Source of the DNA: Fibrisoma montanum | GTDB taxonomy: Bacteria; Bacteroidota; Bacteroidia; Cytophagales; Spirosomataceae | NCBI RefSeq assembly: GCF_003583365.1 | Contig: NZ_QXED01000008.1 | Location: forward strand, 248,001 to 312,000 | DNA length: 64,000 nucleotides | Reading direction: 5' to 3' | Shown: in pieces, positions 1 to 11,812 of the stretch | Numbering within the stretch: the stretch's first letter is position 1 | How the letters are laid out: every line of letters begins with the position of its first letter | Notes under the pieces: model-generated | What the model was told of the DNA's origin: nothing | Database searches by the model: none | What the model saw: the letters and a program-made list of their open reading frames with translations, nothing else | Program-made: the position numbers and the translations under genes

Positions 1-2
1 GG

Positions 3-2118
<2,116 letters not shown>

Positions 2119-2134
2119 GCTTGTAGCTTTTTGT

Positions 2135-4234
<2,100 letters not shown>

Positions 4235-4262
4235 TTTGTAAACCAAAACCCCAATTTTCACA

Positions 4263-4598
4263 ATGAAAACGTTGTTTTTTTCTTTATTTCTATCATTTGT
4301 CAGCATTGTAGCATTTGCTCAAAATCCAATTGATGGCAACTGGAAAGGTAGCCGTGAAACGCCGAACGGTACTTTTGAAGTAAACTATACCTTCAAGGTA
4401 GAAGGCAACAAATTAACAGGAACCTGGAAAACTCAATTCGGAGAGTCTCCTATACAGGAAGGGACTGTTGATGGCAAAAAGATTTCGTACAGTATCACAT
4501 TTAACGATCGTAAAATGAGTTACACTGGTGAATTAGTGTCTGATAAAGAATTAGTTGTTAAAAGTGAGCGAGGTGAGATGAAGCTTGCCAAGCAGTAG
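4263..4598 (+). CDS. Small secreted protein of unknown function
   Basis: 111 residues: a clear signal peptide (about 1-20, ending AFA) and a ~90-residue mature part rich in beta-strand patterns (NWKGSRETPNGTFEVNYTF, GNKLTGTW). It resembles small lipocalin-like or beta-barrel domains found beside glycoside hydrolases in Bacteroidota, but I cannot assign a family firmly. It starts 28 bases after the double esterase and is followed by a strong terminator, so it is probably the last gene of that transcript. The base composition is visibly more A+T-rich than the esterases. Confidence 0.75.
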   Translation: MKTLFFSLFLSFVSIVAFAQNPIDGNWKGSRETPNGTFEVNYTFKVEGNKLTGTWKTQFGESPIQEGTVDGKKISYSITFNDRKMSYTGELVSDKELVVKSERGEMKLAKQ

Positions 4599-4606
4599 GA
4601 AATTTT

Positions 4607-4650
4607 CGCCGTTTAACTGGGCAAAAAAGCTCAGTTAAACGGCGTTTTTA
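4607..4650 (+). terminator. Rho-independent terminator after the small secreted protein
   Basis: A perfect 13-bp stem (4607-4619 CGCCGTTTAACTG with 4632-4644), a 12-base loop and then TTTTTA. Confidence 0.9.
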
Positions 4651-4702
4651 GAAAGCAGATAGTCACTATTTAAGGTTTCTGCTCAACAAACACTAGATCT
4701 CC

Positions 4703-5803
4703 ATGATTTCAAAAAGAAACTTCGTGGCTGTAAGTACGGCCATTTTCATGATAGGAACCGTCTCTGGATTTTCTCAATCTATTCCATCATTAAAAGATGC
4801 GTTTAAACGAGATTTCGGAATTGGTACGTGTCTGAACAACGCCCAGATTGAAGAACGCGACCCCAAAATGACCGAGTTCATCGTCAGGCAATTCAACATG
4901 GCCACACCGGAAAATGTCATGAAAGCCGGGCCTATCCATCCGAAATGGGATACATATAATTTCGAGATGGCCGACAAGCTGGTGGCGTTCGGCAAAAAGC
5001 ACAACATCAAAATCAACGGCCATACGCTTGTCTGGCATAGCCAGTTGCCGCCGTTTATTCGCGGGATCAAGAGTTCAGATTCTATTCGGACGTTCTTCAC
5101 GGAGCACGTCAAAACCGTGGCCGGGCGCTATAAAGGCAAAGTGTTCTCGTGGGATGTTGTCAACGAAGCGCTCAACGAAGATGGCACCATGCGTAAATCA
5201 GTGTTTCTGCAACACCTCGGCGACAATTTCGTAACCGAAGCCTTCCGGCTGGCGCAGCAGGCAGACCCTAAAGCTGAACTGTATTACAACGACTACAACA
5301 ACGAACAACCGGCCAAGCGGGCGGGCTGCATCGCTCTCATCAAAAAGATAAAAGATGCGGGCGTTCGTATCGACGGCGTCGGTATTCAGGGGCACTGGCA
5401 TGTGGGCAAAGTTCCCTTCAAAGACATTGAGGAAAGCATTCTTCAGTATGCGGCTTTGGGATTAAAAGTCATGTTTACCGAGCTGGACATTGAAGTCCTG
5501 CCCCGCAACTTTCAGGGAGCCGACGTGAACCAGCGAATGGTAAATAATGAGCAATCGAATCCGTATGTGAATGGCCTTCCCGACAATGTTCAGCAGCAAC
5601 TCGCTGCTGATTACGAAGCCTTATTCAAACTATTTCTTAAGCACAAGGACAAAGTTACCCGCGTCACGTTCTGGGGCGTGAACGACGGCGATAGCTGGCT
5701 GAACAACTGGCCAATCCGGGGCCGGACCAGCTACCCGCTCCTATTCGACCGCAACAACCAGCCCAAACCCGCTTTTGAGAAGGTAATTGCCCTAAAGAAG
5801 TAA
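4703..5803 (+). CDS. GH10 endo-1,4-beta-xylanase
   Basis: 366 residues with a signal peptide (about 1-25). It is a complete GH10 barrel: HTLVWHSQLP (about 107-116), acid/base Glu155 in WDVVNEALNEDG, and nucleophile Glu260 in MFTELDIEVLP. Aromatic residues near the C-terminus ([14 protein letters not shown]) complete the substrate cleft. It hydrolyses internal beta-1,4 bonds of xylan, and the GH8 and esterase neighbours fit this. It has its own terminators on both sides, so it is probably transcribed alone. The last 198 coding bases occur again at 9720-9917 beyond the next gene with 9 differences, 8 of them synonymous. The 3' end of this gene may therefore have been replaced when that gene was inserted. 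Confidence 0.95.
   Translation: MISKRNFVAVSTAIFMIGTVSGFSQSIPSLKDAFKRDFGIGTCLNNAQIEERDPKMTEFIVRQFNMATPENVMKAGPIHPKWDTYNFEMADKLVAFGKKHNIKINGHTLVWHSQLPPFIRGIKSSDSIRTFFTEHVKTVAGRYKGKVFSWDVVNEALNEDGTMRKSVFLQHLGDNFVTEAFRLAQQADPKAELYYNDYNNEQPAKRAGCIALIKKIKDAGVRIDGVGIQGHWHVGKVPFKDIEESILQYAALGLKVMFTELDIEVLPRNFQGADVNQRMVNNEQSNPYVNGLPDNVQQQLAADYEALFKLFLKHKDKVTRVTFWGVNDGDSWLNNWPIRGRTSYPLLFDRNNQPKPAFEKVIALKK
5603..5803 (+). repeat. 3' end of the xylanase gene, copy A of a long direct repeat
   Basis: This 201-base stretch (66 codons plus stop) is repeated at 9720-9920. I count 9 mismatches in the 198 coding bases, about 95% identity. Six fall in the first 36 bases; the longest identical block is 67 bases. 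Outside the repeat, both flanks of the two copies are unrelated. See the matching pseudogene entry. Confidence 0.93.
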
Positions 5804-5810
5804 AATCAGG

Positions 5811-5862
5811 CAAAAAGATGTGCCGCCGTTAACTTTTAAGTTAACGGCGGCACATCTTTTTG
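5811..5862 (+). terminator. Strong terminator after the GH10 gene
   Basis: A near-perfect stem of about 25 bp (5811-5835 with 5838-5862) ends in CTTTTTG. The symmetrical A and T tracts make it usable from either strand. It isolates the next gene from the xylanase transcript. Confidence 0.9.
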
Positions 5863-5906
5863 CTTTGTATCTTATTTCAAGTCAGTTGATTTACTAAATT
5901 ATATAT

Positions 5907-8900
5907 ATGAACCAGAAACTTACTGACATCGAGACCGCACTACTACGCGTCGATGGGGCTACTTTCCAGCGGACCTGCGATGAATATTTGTTCTGTCGAT
6001 ACGGAGCCGATTTTCGGCACATAACACGAACTGGAACTCAACCAGGTAAAATGCAGACGACAAAGGGGACTCCAGATACCTATGTCGTGCTACCCAGTAA
6101 TAAGTATGTTCTGATTGAATATACGAAACAGCAGACTTGTCTGCTCAAGAAACTGCAAGACGATGTAGCTAAGTGTTTGGACTCAAGTAAGACTGGCTTA
6201 AAGCAGGCTCAGATACAGCGAATTATTATAATACACGCTAGTAAGTTGACCACTGATGAGGATAATACCCTTCGTAGTGGTTGTCCCGTGCCTTTAGAAA
6301 TAATTGGCTTAGACGCACTGGCGTTAGCTATCCATAACGACTTTCGTCAATTAGCTCGTCGCTACTTGGATATAGCCTATGATACGTTACAGCTGCAGAC
6401 ACCTGTCGAATTCATTGCGGAACATGCCCGTAAGGCAGTGGGAGAGAATAATCCCTTGTCCAACCCACTTCGGTATCGAGAAGATGAATTAGAGATACTA
6501 TTGAACAAAATTAATAGTCAGGATGTAACGGTACTGACCGGAGGACAAGGTGTAGGCAAAACCCGTTTGGCCTTGGAGGCCCTGCAGAAGTATTGCCAAA
6601 CTAGCCCAGACTACGAACCATATTGTATAGCAAATAAATACACGTCGCTGCTTGAAGATTTAAACGACCTTGTCCGGTCAAAAAGGAAATACATCTTTTT
6701 GATTGATGACGCCAACCGGCAGACACCCATTCTACTTGAAACATTAGAAAACCTGTACGCTAGACCCGAGATATCATTCAAAATTATTCTGACGGTTCGA
6801 GATTATGCGTTTGACGTTGTAAGTAAGCACCTCCAACCTTACCGCTGGGACTCATATTCCATTGGAAGGTTCACCGATGAGCAAATCATGCAGTTAATCG
6901 CAGAAGAACCGTTTTCAATAGGCAATCAGCGATTTCAACAACGCATTCGTGATCTGGCCAACGGTAATCCCCGTTTGGCTATTATGGCGGCCAAGCTGGC
7001 TTTAGAAAAGCAAAACCTATACGCACTCAACGACGCTACAGATTTGTACGTCAGATACTACGATACCTTAACTGACAGTGAGAATAGATCTCTACTGGTT
7101 GATTCGACTCGCTTAAAAGTGCTTGGCTTATTGGCTGTATTCCGACAAATTGACTTATTACAGGAGTCGTTCGTTAGTCGGCTGACCTCAGCTTTCGGCT
7201 TAACTCGCGACACATTAGCGGCCGAATTAGCAGGTCTGGAAAAAGACGAGCTCGCTGATGTTTACCTGACTGACCAGAGCTTTTTCCGTTTATCCGACCA
7301 GAACTTGGCAATCTACGCCGTGTATCAGGTTTTCGTTGATAAAAAATTGCTTAGTGTGGAAGCCTTATTAACGGAGTTCTTCGAGGATTATCCGCAACGC
7401 ATTCGGGATGCATTTTATGGGGTTATCAACGCTTTTGATCAGGAACGAATCATCAATGATATCAAGCTCGTTACAAATCAGTATTATGGTTCAATAAGAA
7501 GCGACGATGCTAAAGCCTATAAGTTTTTAGACGTTTTCTTCATCGCCTTACCAACCGAAACGCTTGACTACTTATTGACACTATCTGAAAACCTTCCTTC
7601 TCTACAAAAGCAGTGGCGCGAAAAGGATATTTTATGGGAATTGAAAAAGGATGAGGGTCCGTTGAAAGACCGGTTACAGTTATTGTTTAACTTCTTCATT
7701 GGCTTCAATGAACATTTTGACATCGCGCTTGAACTACTGGTAAAGTTTGCGGAAAGTGCTCCTGATTCAGTACCACTACTAACCAATTTGATTAAAGATC
7801 GACTGGCCTTTCGACCAGAAGATGCGCAATATATGGAGCTTAGGCAGGCACTCTTGCTTCAATATCTCATAGATGAAACGCAGTCTGGCAACGAAGCAGC
7901 ACGCCGTCTAATCTTTGCCGTGTTGTCATCATTCTTGCAGTCTGAGTTTCGAAGCACAACGTCAAGAGGGCGTGGAATTACATTTACTACAATGCCATAC
8001 CCTGTGCAGGAGCCCTTCACTTCATTACGCAGTACGCTTTGGGGGTTTGTCCGCGATCAGTTTTCGAAGTACCCTGACGAATGCCGATCAATCTTATGCT
8101 CCTACAAGTCAACTTACTCGCCACGGGACAACGCGTCGCTGCGGGAATTTGACAAGGGTTACATCGTTCCATTGATTGAGCAGCATCTAACGCCAAACGA
8201 TTTTGATGATTGCCACTTCGTGAACGAATACGTTCGTTTTTTGAATCGTAGTGGTCTACAATCAACCCAAATGGACCAACTGGCAGAGCGCTTCCAGAAT
8301 CGTGAGTACTCGCTTTACCTGCTGCTTGACTGGCATAGCTATCGAGGGCGTGACACCGATGATGAGATGTGGGAAAAACCCGAACAGTATAAATTAAAGA
8401 AGCAGAACGAACTATGGGAAAAACTACATCTTACCTCAATAGTAGACATCGAACGATTATTTGATGATATTTTTAGCTTGATGAGTAAGCCGGTCAATAT
8501 TTCCTCCATGCTTGATAAGCCATTAGAAGCAATATTGAGTGGAGTCAGACAGCGCAACCCTGAATTGTTCAAGGAGACGATTATAGCGTTTTCATCACGT
8601 GAATGGCCGCTAACCGTTGCAGTAGGTCGTATAGTAGGAGCGGCCTTCAACTACGAGATTGCAGTGCCTGAAGAGTGGTATAGCGTGTTTGCCGGTGCCA
8701 AGTATCGCAATGCTGAATGGCGACTAAACTTCTTTAGCATGTTACCGGCTTCTGCTGTAAATACTAACTGGTCGGATAAGCTTATTCAGTGTTTTCAAGA
8801 GCAGTCTATTGATGGTTTTTATCTGCCCGACAAATGGTGGCAGCATTATCAATCAGTACGTCCAACCATTTACCGGGATATACTGACCATTTTGGCCGAT

Positions 8901-9689
8901 AGGCACGAACAAACAGGCATGCGGTATTCATTATGGCACGATTTTTTTAAAGATCGAATCAACTTGTTTAATGATACAGACTTACCCGTGCTTAAGAAGG
9001 TATATCTGCAATTGTTCAGAATGGAACACTCATCAGCAGGCGGATTCGACTACTCCCGAAAAAACCTGAAAGCTTTACTATCGCGTGATCCTTCGTTTTT
9101 GATTGATTTTATCGAAGCTCACTATAAACGATTAAAGGGGGACTCGATAGCTCATCCCCACATTGAAAATTTAGCTTTCATTTGGGAACTCCCTGATGCC
9201 GTCAAATGGGCTTTGCAAATAGTCCGCATTATGAAAAGCCAGAAGCGGCTTAGCTGGTATGGCCGAAACTACGAACCTTTTTTCCAACATGTAAGCGATG
9301 AGCATAAAGGACTCACGCATGATTTCCTTGATGAGTATGTTAAAACATACGCAAATGATGTGCGTGAGATTGGAAGCATGGTACAAGCTCTTCAGCATAT
9401 GCATAAGTATAACGAATGGCTACTATGCGTCCGGGCCTTTTTGACTTACAATCAGTCTGTCGAAGCCTTTAAGAAAATCAGCTGGGCACCTAATATGCTC
9501 TCTGGTTCCGGGAAGATGAATTTTGATCAGATAAAAGCCGATCGACTAAAGCAAGTTCTTCAACAAGTCCGGCAGATGCCCAAAAAATTACCTTACTTGG
9601 AACATGTTAAATATTTAGAGTGGTCTATCATTATTCATGAAAAAGAGGCTGAAGTAGAACGACGTCGTCAGTTTGGCGAAGACGATTAA
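5907..9689 (+). CDS. Nuclease-STAND NTPase with helical C-terminus, probable antiphage protein
   Basis: 1260 residues, no signal peptide or membrane segment. Residues ~10-160 look like a PD-(D/E)XK restriction-nuclease fold: GTPDTY (Asp57) then VLIEYTKQ (Glu71, Lys74). The NTPase part (~185-400) has Walker A GGQGVGKT (212-219), Walker B YIFLIDDA (262-269), a TVRDY sensor-like motif (Arg298) and GNPRLA (353-358), the GxP motif typical of STAND/NB-ARC proteins. The remaining ~850 residues are helical, repeat-like and unrecognised, as in the sensor arms of Avs-type defence proteins. It may be of the nSTAND3 type. Inferred model: a phage signal triggers oligomerisation and DNA cleavage. The gene is visibly A+T-richer than its neighbours, stands alone, and lies between two copies of the xylanase 3' end, all signs of transfer. 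An ATG with AT-rich upstream sequence was taken as start. Confidence 0.75.
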   Translation: MNQKLTDIETALLRVDGATFQRTCDEYLFCRYGADFRHITRTGTQPGKMQTTKGTPDTYVVLPSNKYVLIEYTKQQTCLLKKLQDDVAKCLDSSKTGLKQAQIQRIIIIHASKLTTDEDNTLRSGCPVPLEIIGLDALALAIHNDFRQLARRYLDIAYDTLQLQTPVEFIAEHARKAVGENNPLSNPLRYREDELEILLNKINSQDVTVLTGGQGVGKTRLALEALQKYCQTSPDYEPYCIANKYTSLLEDLNDLVRSKRKYIFLIDDANRQTPILLETLENLYARPEISFKIILTVRDYAFDVVSKHLQPYRWDSYSIGRFTDEQIMQLIAEEPFSIGNQRFQQRIRDLANGNPRLAIMAAKLALEKQNLYALNDATDLYVRYYDTLTDSENRSLLVDSTRLKVLGLLAVFRQIDLLQESFVSRLTSAFGLTRDTLAAELAGLEKDELADVYLTDQSFFRLSDQNLAIYAVYQVFVDKKLLSVEALLTEFFEDYPQRIRDAFYGVINAFDQERIINDIKLVTNQYYGSIRSDDAKAYKFLDVFFIALPTETLDYLLTLSENLPSLQKQWREKDILWELKKDEGPLKDRLQLLFNFFIGFNEHFDIALELLVKFAESAPDSVPLLTNLIKDRLAFRPEDAQYMELRQALLLQYLIDETQSGNEAARRLIFAVLSSFLQSEFRSTTSRGRGITFTTMPYPVQEPFTSLRSTLWGFVRDQFSKYPDECRSILCSYKSTYSPRDNASLREFDKGYIVPLIEQHLTPNDFDDCHFVNEYVRFLNRSGLQSTQMDQLAERFQNREYSLYLLLDWHSYRGRDTDDEMWEKPEQYKLKKQNELWEKLHLTSIVDIERLFDDIFSLMSKPVNISSMLDKPLEAILSGVRQRNPELFKETIIAFSSREWPLTVAVGRIVGAAFNYEIAVPEEWYSVFAGAKYRNAEWRLNFFSMLPASAVNTNWSDKLIQCFQEQSIDGFYLPDKWWQHYQSVRPTIYRDILTILADRHEQTGMRYSLWHDFFKDRINLFNDTDLPVLKKVYLQLFRMEHSSAGGFDYSRKNLKALLSRDPSFLIDFIEAHYKRLKGDSIAHPHIENLAFIWELPDAVKWALQIVRIMKSQKRLSWYGRNYEPFFQHVSDEHKGLTHDFLDEYVKTYANDVREIGSMVQALQHMHKYNEWLLCVRAFLTYNQSVEAFKKISWAPNMLSGSGKMNFDQIKADRLKQVLQQVRQMPKKLPYLEHVKYLEWSIIIHEKEAEVERRRQFGEDD

Positions 9690-9710
9690 CAAGGCGACTC
9701 TTTACACAAC

Positions 9711-9920
9711 ATGAGTAGGGCCGCTGATTATGAAGCGTTGTTCAAACTGTTTCTCAAGCACAAGGACAAAGTTACCCGCGTCACGTTCTGGGGCGTGAAT
9801 GACGGCGATAGCTGGCTGAACAACTGGCCAATCCGGGGCCGGACCAGCTACCCGCTCCTATTCGACCACAACAACCAGCCCAAACCCGCTTTTGAGAAGG
9901 TAATTGCCCTAAAGAAATGA
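9711..9920 (+). pseudogene. Remnant 3' end of a GH10 xylanase gene (copy B of the direct repeat)
   Basis: The last 66 residues are the GH10 C-terminus ([11 protein letters not shown] to VIALKK) with one substitution, Arg to His. Homology to 5603-5803 starts abruptly at 9720; the ATG at 9711 and the codons before 9720 are unrelated, so this is a fragment without signal peptide or active-site residues. Eight of the nine base differences are silent third-position changes, so the fragment diverged while it was part of an intact xylanase gene. It begins 21 bases after the STAND gene stop and no terminator hairpin follows it. It is either a leftover of a tandem paralogue or the original resident gene end displaced by an insertion. 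Confidence 0.9.
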
Positions 9921-9962
9921 TTGAAGGCAATCAGCCTGAGTGAATAGTCGAACAGGTTATGC

Positions 9963-10535
9963 TCATCTCAGTACGCTTACCATGCCCTCTACGTCCAGAA
10001 CGTAGTCCGGTTTGGTGTTGAGGATGGCCTGCTGGGGCATGTAAGCGACCTGAGCCGTGTCGGGGTGCTGAACGATGGTGAGCCCACCGGCGCGTTTGAT
10101 AGCTTGCAGACCGGCTGATCCGTCGGCGTTGGCTCCGGACAGCAGAATGCCGGTCAGGGCCGAGCCGTAGACGTCGGCGGCCGATTCGAACGTTACGTCT
10201 ATGGAAGGGCGGCTGTAGTTTACCTTCTCGGAATCATCGAGAGAGAACGTGCCGTCATGTTCAATCAGCAGATGGTAATCGGCCGGGGCCAGGTAGATGT
10301 GTCCCGGCAGAATGGCGTCCTTGTCCTCCACTTCCTGAAGCGGCAGGCTGGTTTTTAACGCAAACAAATCGGCCAGCGACGTATCGGTGGCGCTTTTGCG
10401 GTGGAGCACAATCACCAGCGCAAAAGTCAGGGGTGGCCGCAAAGCCGGGAGCAGATTCAGCAAAACGTCGATGCTCCCGGTTGAGCCGCCAATGAGAACC
10501 ATGGCGCTGTTGCTGACTAGTCGATTTTCCGCCAT
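9963..10535 (-). CDS. cheB: CheB-type protein-glutamate methylesterase, catalytic domain only
   Basis: 190 residues from the ATG at 10535; the frame is open further upstream but that part overlaps cheR and does not resemble CheB. The catalytic triad residues are all present: Ser18 (GGSTGS), His45 (VLHRKS) and Asp138 (GANADGS). The usual N-terminal receiver domain is absent, so activity cannot be switched by phosphorylation of its own Asp. Family members demethylate or deamidate receptor glutamyl residues. It overlaps the 3' end of cheR by 19 bases, which implies translational coupling. With no receptor gene nearby, its target is unknown and may be a sensor kinase in the same operon. Confidence 0.9.
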   Translation of the reverse strand: MAENRLVSNSAMVLIGGSTGSIDVLLNLLPALRPPLTFALVIVLHRKSATDTSLADLFALKTSLPLQEVEDKDAILPGHIYLAPADYHLLIEHDGTFSLDDSEKVNYSRPSIDVTFESAADVYGSALTGILLSGANADGSAGLQAIKRAGGLTIVQHPDTAQVAYMPQQAILNTKPDYVLDVEGMVSVLR

Positions 10536-11326
10536 ATTTTTTCGCTGCCTACCTGTTTGTATTTCTGTCGGATGCCCGAGAAACGTAGCGTCTCTTTTGA
10601 TCCCAGCCCCAGGAAGCTGAGCAGGCCCAGGCTCTCGTCGAACAGCGTCAGGACGCGATCCTGCAGGGTTTTGTCGAAATAGATCAGTACGTTCCGGCAC
10701 AGGATCAGGTCAAACTCGTTGAACGACCGGTCGGAGACGAGGTTGTGGGTTGAGAACACCATCTTCCGGGTCAGTTCCTCGTTGAATTTAACGTAGTCGT
10801 ATTGCGCAGTGTAATAGCCGGAGAAGTCGGCCGTTCCCCCCGACAGTACATAGTTCTCGGAATACTGCCGCATGGGGGCGAGCGCATAAATGCCTTTGCG
10901 GGCCACCTCCAGCACCTCCGGGTTCAGATCGGTGGCATAGAGCAGCGACTTGTGCAGCAGATTGGCTTCCTTCAGGAGAATGGCCATGGAAAACACTTCC
11001 TCACCGGTTGAACAGCCTGCGTGCCAGACCCGGATGAAGGGCTTGGCGGTCAGGGCGGGCAATACCTCCTTTCGGAGCGCCCGGTAAAACGACGGATCAC
11101 GAAACATTTCGGTGACGTTCACCGTCAGTTCTTCCACGAACCGTTTCAGGTAATCGGCATCGGTACGGACCCGGTACCGCAATTCAGCAAAGCTCGGAAA
11201 CTTATCCAGCGTCCACAGCCGGTTGATACGTCGCTTGATCGACGCCCGGGCGTACTGGGTAAAGTCGTAGCCGTATACTTCCAGCAGATCGTTCAGCAGC
11301 AACGTAACCTCTTCCTCCTCAATCAT
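10517..11326 (-). CDS. cheR: CheR-type protein-glutamate O-methyltransferase
   Basis: 269 residues. An N-terminal helical CheR_N domain (about 1-60) precedes a SAM-dependent methyltransferase domain. Motif I is HAGCSTGEEVFS (about 112-123) and FDLILCRNVLIYFD is the conserved CheR motif near residue 200. It transfers methyl groups from SAM to receptor glutamates. It starts 8 bases after the upstream receiver gene and overlaps cheB, so the three genes form one unit. No TPR or pentapeptide-binding beta-subdomain extension is obvious beyond the core. Confidence 0.92.
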   Translation of the reverse strand: MIEEEEVTLLLNDLLEVYGYDFTQYARASIKRRINRLWTLDKFPSFAELRYRVRTDADYLKRFVEELTVNVTEMFRDPSFYRALRKEVLPALTAKPFIRVWHAGCSTGEEVFSMAILLKEANLLHKSLLYATDLNPEVLEVARKGIYALAPMRQYSENYVLSGGTADFSGYYTAQYDYVKFNEELTRKMVFSTHNLVSDRSFNEFDLILCRNVLIYFDKTLQDRVLTLFDESLGLLSFLGLGSKETLRFSGIRQKYKQVGSEKIWRKID

Positions 11327-11334
11327 AACACCTG

Positions 11335-11700
11335 TCAGATACGCGATAGCAGCGCCAGGAGCCGATCAACATCGATGGGCTTGGCAATGTAGTCGGTGGC
11401 CCCGGCCCGCAGGCACTTCTCCCGGTCGCCGACCATTGCCTGCGCCGTTACAGCAATAATGGGCATGTCGCTCCGGCCCGGAATACGTTTGATACGCGGA
11501 ATAGCCTCGTACCCATCCATGTCCGGCATCATCATATCGATCAGAACGGCATCGACCACCGCGTCGGTACTCAGGATATCCAGCGCTTCGGGGGCACCCT
11601 GGCACGACCGGCACTCGAATCCTTTCGCTTTCAGCGTGGCCGTCAGGGCGAAGATGTTCCGCGTGTCGTCGTCAATGATCAGCACTCGTTTTTTCTCCAT
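11335..11700 (-). CDS. Single-domain response regulator (CheY-like receiver)
   Basis: 121 residues, receiver domain only. Acidic pocket IIDDD (9-12), phospho-acceptor Asp55 in VLIDMMMPDMDGYE, conserved Thr/Ala in VTAQAM and the Lys of AKPID. It has no output domain, so it acts through protein contacts or as a phosphate sink. It closely resembles the third receiver of the large hybrid kinase encoded just upstream (LLDMMMPQMDGYE, VTAKAM, TKPVD). The kinase gene ends 112 bases upstream and cheR starts 8 bases downstream. Confidence 0.93.
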   Translation of the reverse strand: MEKKRVLIIDDDTRNIFALTATLKAKGFECRSCQGAPEALDILSTDAVVDAVLIDMMMPDMDGYEAIPRIKRIPGRSDMPIIAVTAQAMVGDREKCLRAGATDYIAKPIDVDRLLALLSRI

Positions 11701-11709
11701 AGTCTTACG

Positions 11710-11747
11710 GTTTGTGGTTTTCAGTGTGGTTTGTTGTTTGTGGTTTT
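11710..11747. repeat. Short direct repeat in the gap upstream of the receiver gene
   Basis: GTTTGTGGTTTT occurs at 11710-11721 and 11736-11747, with a shorter relative (GTGTGGTTTG) between. The 112-base gap otherwise shows nothing clear. It may be a slippage-made repeat or a leader for the receiver-cheR-cheB part of the operon. Confidence 0.5.
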
Positions 11748-11812
11748 GCGTTTACGGCTTTCTGTGTTTGAACAGAATGTAAATTCCACTAGGCCCCGAA
11801 CAACAAACCATC

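Noticed and set aside
5863-5906. Promoter for the STAND gene
   Set aside because: The gap is A+T-rich, but no TAnnTTTG box with a -33 TTG at 19-21 bases could be found, so no site is claimed.
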